Source: Zarea fungicola (taxonomy: Eukaryota > Ascomycota > Sordariomycetes > Hypocreales > Cordycipitaceae). Taken from it: a stretch of 64,000 nt of DNA. The notes under the pieces are model-generated. The model was given only the letters and a program-made list of their open reading frames with translations. It made no database searches and was not told the origin of the DNA. The stretch lies in the NCBI GenBank assembly GCA_900169235.1, contig FWCC01000178.1, forward strand, positions 62,001 to 126,000. The letters run 5' to 3'. A program made the position numbers and the translations under genes. Below are positions 60,481 through 64,000 of the stretch, in pieces. Every line of letters starts with the position of its first letter. Positions within the stretch are counted from its first letter, which is position 1.

Positions 60481-61176
60481 CTCGTTGGCCAATTTCCAAG
60501 TGTTCTGCAGAAAGGTGTTTTGTAAGAGGAGAGAAGAATAGCCGCTCTCGGTATGCAGCTGTTCAACGAGAAGGAGTTATGCGAGGCAGTAGCTACCAAT
60601 GTGTTAGCATCATTGATGGATGTGTGCACCCGAGGCCGTACCAGCCGATGACTTGCGGGTTAGTATGTTGCGTCATGGTCCAGGTTGATCCAAGTATATA
60701 GATCTCTGCAGGTTCCTCGTGTTTTGAGGGCTGTAGTCCTTTCGATGGCTGCATGTAGCAGTTGAGGGGCTAGACAATGACATCTAGAGTTCCTCGTCTT
60801 GCCGATACGATCAAATCTCATTGATAAAGTGGCTAGCGATACCCATAAGTATAAACGACTTTTACCGTGTTGTTATGTACATAAGTAGCCTCCGCTGCGA
60901 CTACGACTTGTCGTTAAGCATTTGGCCTTGCACGCCATTAAAAGCCATGCTCGCACCGATATTTCGAGGAGTACAAAGGCAGCTCACGCTTTACATTGGG
61001 CGATTTCTACGCGGAATCAAAACGTTACAGATTTTTTTTATTCCAAGCAAAAGTTCACAGCATACGGTTCCCTAGCAGCTCAACTTGTTAGTCTCAGTCG
61101 GGAAGCACAGTTGGGATTTATCCTCGAATTTTAGCGCAAATAATATGCGCAAGATCTGTAAATTAAATGAAAATTT

Positions 61177-61190
61177 AACCCAATTGGGTT
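61177..61190. promoter_or_regulatory. 14-bp perfect palindrome
   Basis: AACCCAATTGGGTT is self-complementary and sits about 440 bases upstream of the COX10 start. Candidate dimer-binding site; unproven. Confidence 0.6.
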
Positions 61191-61217
61191 GTTTTAACTT
61201 GTTTTAACTTGTTTAAC
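61189..61217 (+). repeat. tandem repeat TTGTTTTAAC (two perfect, one short copy)
   Basis: Units at 61189-61198 and 61199-61208, with a nine-base copy at 61209-61217. It overlaps the end of the 14-bp palindrome by two bases. Confidence 0.85.
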
Positions 61218-61606
61218 AACACTCGAGCATCTGTAACAAACTGGTATCCTCCAACAATCGTCCCACACTGACGCACGCAACACACTTGACGCCCAACCCT
61301 GCTACAGAGCACATATTCTAAATAAAATTCAAAAATTACTTTAAGTTTTTTCAAATAAAATTCTAATTTAATTTAATTTTTAACAGAATTCTCATTGAGC
61401 CATGTTTCTGCATGCGTGTTTTACACGGTGCGAGCGGACCTAGTCACATGACGATCCTTGAAAAGCCGGCATCAGTTCGCCGGCCGAAAAAAAAGCTCCA
61501 ATGGCATCACTTTTGCGACACATTTACTCTCAATTGCCGGCCTCTTCTCTGCAAGCAATCTAGGCGACGCTCTAGCGGTTTCGGCGCGCATTGAGCTCTC
61601 TCGTGG

Positions 61607-61622
61607 TCGGGTCATGACCCGA
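61607..61622. promoter_or_regulatory. 16-bp perfect palindrome next to COX10 start
   Basis: TCGGGTCATGACCCGA contains CGG-N8-CCG, an inverted pair of CGG triplets of the kind bound by Zn2Cys6 dimers. It ends 11 bases before the COX10 ATG, so it is probably in the transcribed leader. Role unproven. Confidence 0.6.
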
Positions 61623-61633
61623 GAGCGATTATA

Positions 61634-63193
61634 ATGCGGTCACTACAGATTTTAACGCACATCTCACGGCTACAATGTAATGTTGCAGCTATCGCCAAGT
61701 ACGGGGGGGTAACGGCTTCACAGCAACGATGGATCTCCTCGACGACCGCAAGCCCTCACATGTCTCGAGTCTCGGCGGCTTCACTACCAATGGGAGGTGC
61801 GACCTTTTTCCTCTCGAACCGAGTATTTGATCGCTCACGATGTCTCGACTTTCTGTTTGGCAATGCGCGTGCAACCTCGACCACGACGACGGCGGCGTCT
61901 ACTACGACTACGGCACGTCCAATTGACGCAACAATATCTTCACAACAAACATCCGACGGTCAATCCATCGAGCAGCTACCGCCACATCGTCGGCGACAGC
62001 TCCGAAAACAACAAGAGCAGGCTGCCGCCGCCGACGTCCCCATGCCCCCAGACGCCTCGTCTCTCCTCACCACGCAGGCTGCCGCACAGCCTGCACAGTC
62101 TCTCCGCCGCACGCTTGCCACGTTCCTCTCCCTCTCCAAGCCGCGGCTCACCGTCCTCGTCGTCCTCACCGCCATGGTTCCCTACGCGCTATACCCGGTC
62201 CCCGAGATGCTCACCCCGACCATGACGGAGACGACGAGCCTGAGCCCCCTCACGCTGCTCTTCCTCACCACCGGCACCGCACTGTGTTCCGCCAGCGCCA
62301 ACGCCCTCAACATGCTCTACGAGCCCGACACCGACGCCAAGATGACGCGCACGCGCAATCGGCCCCTGGTGCGCCGGCTGATTGGCACCCGCGGGGCCGC
62401 GCTCTTTGCCATTCTCGCGGGCGGCGTCGGCGCCGGCGCGCTCTTCTTCGGCGTCAACCCCACCGTCGCCTTTCTCGGAGCCGCCAACATTGTCCTCTAT
62501 GCCGGTGTCTACACTCCGCTCAAGCGCGTCACGGCACTCAACACTTGGGTCGGCGCCGTGGTCGGTGGCATCCCCCCGCTCATGGGCTGGGCCGCCGCCG
62601 CCGGCGAGACGGCCACCCGCGACGGCTCCTGGCGTGAGCTCCTCTTCGCCGCCGACGGCTCCTCCCTCGGCGGCTGGCTTCTCGCGGGCCTGCTCTTCGC
62701 GTGGCAGTTCCCGCACTTCAACGCTCTGAGCTGGGGCATCCGCGAGGAGTACAAGGCTGCGGGCCTGCGCATGCTCGCGTGGACAAACTCGAAGCGCAAC
62801 GCCCGCGTCGCGCTCCGCTACAGCCTGGTGTTTATCCCGCTCTGCGTCTCGCTGTGCGCCGCCGGCGTGACGGAGTGGTCGTTTGCCGTGACGAGCCTGC
62901 CAGTCAACCTGTGGCTCGTACGCGAGGCGATCAAGTTTTGGCGGCTGGATGGGCATGGTGGCAGCGCGCGCGGGCTGTTCTGGGCCAGTGTCTGGCATTT
63001 GCCCGCCATGCTCATGCTGGCCATGCTGCAGAAAAAGGACATGTGGAGCAGGGCCTGGCGCGGGCTGTTCGGCGATGAGGTAGCGGCGAGTGAGGAAGGG
63101 CTGTGGGAGGAGGAAGAGTTGCAGGAAATGGCTGGCATGATGGCTGATCGGGTCAATGAGACGGCAAAGGAGATGAGTTTTTCACGCAAGTGA
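61634..63193 (+). CDS. COX10: protoheme IX farnesyltransferase (heme O synthase) Cox10
   Basis: A single exon of 519 aa. The N-terminus ([14 protein letters not shown]) is Arg/Ser-rich without acids, as in mitochondrial presequences; residues to about 165 are low-complexity (Thr/Ala runs). The enzyme core starts at [21 protein letters not shown]. It carries the prenyltransferase motif [20 protein letters not shown] with its Asp pair, [24 protein letters not shown], and [13 protein letters not shown]. About seven or eight membrane spans are expected in the inner membrane. It adds a farnesyl group to protoheme to make heme O, the first step to the heme A of cytochrome c oxidase. The C-terminal 40 residues are acidic. 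The ATG at 61634 is first in frame and suits the targeting peptide. Confidence 0.94.
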   Translation: MRSLQILTHISRLQCNVAAIAKYGGVTASQQRWISSTTASPHMSRVSAASLPMGGATFFLSNRVFDRSRCLDFLFGNARATSTTTTAASTTTTARPIDATISSQQTSDGQSIEQLPPHRRRQLRKQQEQAAAADVPMPPDASSLLTTQAAAQPAQSLRRTLATFLSLSKPRLTVLVVLTAMVPYALYPVPEMLTPTMTETTSLSPLTLLFLTTGTALCSASANALNMLYEPDTDAKMTRTRNRPLVRRLIGTRGAALFAILAGGVGAGALFFGVNPTVAFLGAANIVLYAGVYTPLKRVTALNTWVGAVVGGIPPLMGWAAAAGETATRDGSWRELLFAADGSSLGGWLLAGLLFAWQFPHFNALSWGIREEYKAAGLRMLAWTNSKRNARVALRYSLVFIPLCVSLCAAGVTEWSFAVTSLPVNLWLVREAIKFWRLDGHGGSARGLFWASVWHLPAMLMLAMLQKKDMWSRAWRGLFGDEVAASEEGLWEEEELQEMAGMMADRVNETAKEMSFSRK

Positions 63194-64000
63194 AAGGACA
63201 AGAAAGAAGAAGGAAAATAAAAGCAACAGCGATGGCTCTGAATGGCTGCCATTTTGTACAAAAATTACATGAATCTTTTATTTCGAATCTGTTGTTTTAT
63301 TACACCACGAGCAAGGACTTGTCGGATTGTGGGTGTGTGTCGGCCTGGTTTTCCATGTACAGGCTTTTTGTAAGGATGTTTCAAAGAAAACCAACTCATT
63401 TGCATGGATACATATCATTTCATTTTTGTTATCAGTTGCTAGTATCTGTAGATCATTGTACTCCAACGAAAAATGTTGCATTAAATCAGATATCGTTACT
63501 CTATCAAAAACCATCAGATGCAAAACAAAGTTCGGCAAGTAACAAATCGCTAACAAAAAATATTATATTTCGAGCAAACATGTTCTCCCATTTAGAGAAC
63601 TATGACCAAATCATGCAGAGCAGAAAAAGAAGACTCAAGTAGGAGTGTAGATCGTTCGTTCTAGTGAATCGTAACAACAAGGATTGATGCCAACATCGTT
63701 GGCAACATAAAGCAGCATGAAAATCTCAGAAAAATGCAAGCATCCCCAACGCCAAACGCCAGAACGGTGCAGCTTGAAGCGATCAGGTCCCCCAGAGTCG
63801 GGACATTGAAAGATGAGTGACAAAGAAGCAGAAGAGAGGAAAATTGTACTTGAGTGTCCTCTGCAGTATTTGCAAAAAAAAAAAAAAAANNAAAAAAAAA
63901 AAAAAAAAAACAAGTCCAAATGTAAATAAAAGAAATATGAAAAGGACATAAAATGAGGAAGCTGGTAATTAGATCCGCATCACAAAAGAAAAATATGTAA
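63194..64000. other. 3' flank of COX10 to window end, 0.8 kb
   Basis: Probably the COX10 3' untranslated region followed by spacer. AT-rich. ORFs at 63190-63642 and 63635-63949 have no domain, and the second runs through the A/NN run. Confidence 0.5.
63874..63910. other. A-run with NN, likely assembly join
   Basis: Sixteen A, NN at 63890-63891, then nineteen A. Resembles the C-run gap at 48.5 kb; an unresolved homopolymer. Confidence 0.85.

Larger units (their letters stand above)
60481..61633. promoter_or_regulatory. divergent intergenic region ankyrin gene / COX10, 1.15 kb
   Basis: Contains the promoters of both genes. AT-rich at 61130-61390. It holds a 14-bp palindrome (61177-61190), a 10-bp tandem repeat (61189-61217) and a 16-bp palindrome (61607-61622) close to the COX10 start. 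No ORF is supported. Confidence 0.5.

Noticed and set aside
63635..63949. Minus-strand frame across the A/NN run
   Set aside because: Translation is mostly poly-Phe from the homopolymer.

Overview
The window looks like nuclear DNA of a filamentous ascomycete, probably a Sordariomycete and plausibly of the order Hypocreales (an inference from gene families and intron style; no marker gene settles it). Most introns are 50-90 bases with GTRAGT-like donors, CTRAC-like branch sites and YAG acceptors. Genes lie on both strands without operons, and long AT-rich or pyrimidine-rich spacers separate them. I found no convincing tRNA, rRNA, CRISPR array or intact transposon. I joined exons by hand. Every multi-exon model below gives an in-frame CDS whose total length is a multiple of three, except that the first gene runs off the window.

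Layout. 0-6.6 kb: 5' part of a DNA polymerase lambda/POL4-type gene (-), a small secreted protein with dibasic sites (-), and an APH-fold phosphotransferase-like protein (-). 6.6-21.5 kb: a long coiled-coil protein (-), a 4.9-kb stretch without genes, MED16 of Mediator (-), and a mitochondrial D-lactate dehydrogenase gene (+) carrying an in-frame TAG. 21.5-30.3 kb: a second gene-poor stretch, then a conserved fungal protein (+) whose two coding exons are separated by a 3.1-kb intron. 31.6-49.7 kb is housekeeping: VPS10 (-), an NTF2-like protein (+), an amino-acid permease (-), a GH47 alpha-1,2-mannosidase (-), ATG10 (+) and a U2B''/U1A-type snRNP protein (-). 50.3-60.5 kb holds an RGS-LOV-type blue-light receptor candidate (-), a large unrecognised multi-zinc-finger protein with a seven-copy repeat tail (-), and an F-box/ankyrin protein (-). 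61.6-63.2 kb: COX10 (+).

The genes do not form a single pathway. Two themes recur: the secretory and vacuolar system (VPS10, the mannosidase, ATG10, the permease, the secreted precursor) and mitochondrial respiration (D-lactate dehydrogenase, COX10). The least explained parts are the zinc-finger/repeat protein at 54.2-57.4 kb, the secreted precursor at 2.1-2.7 kb, the 3.1-kb intron, the interrupted D-lactate dehydrogenase gene, and the two gene-poor stretches. Two NN pairs sit inside homopolymers (48.5 and 63.9 kb) and look like assembly joins.
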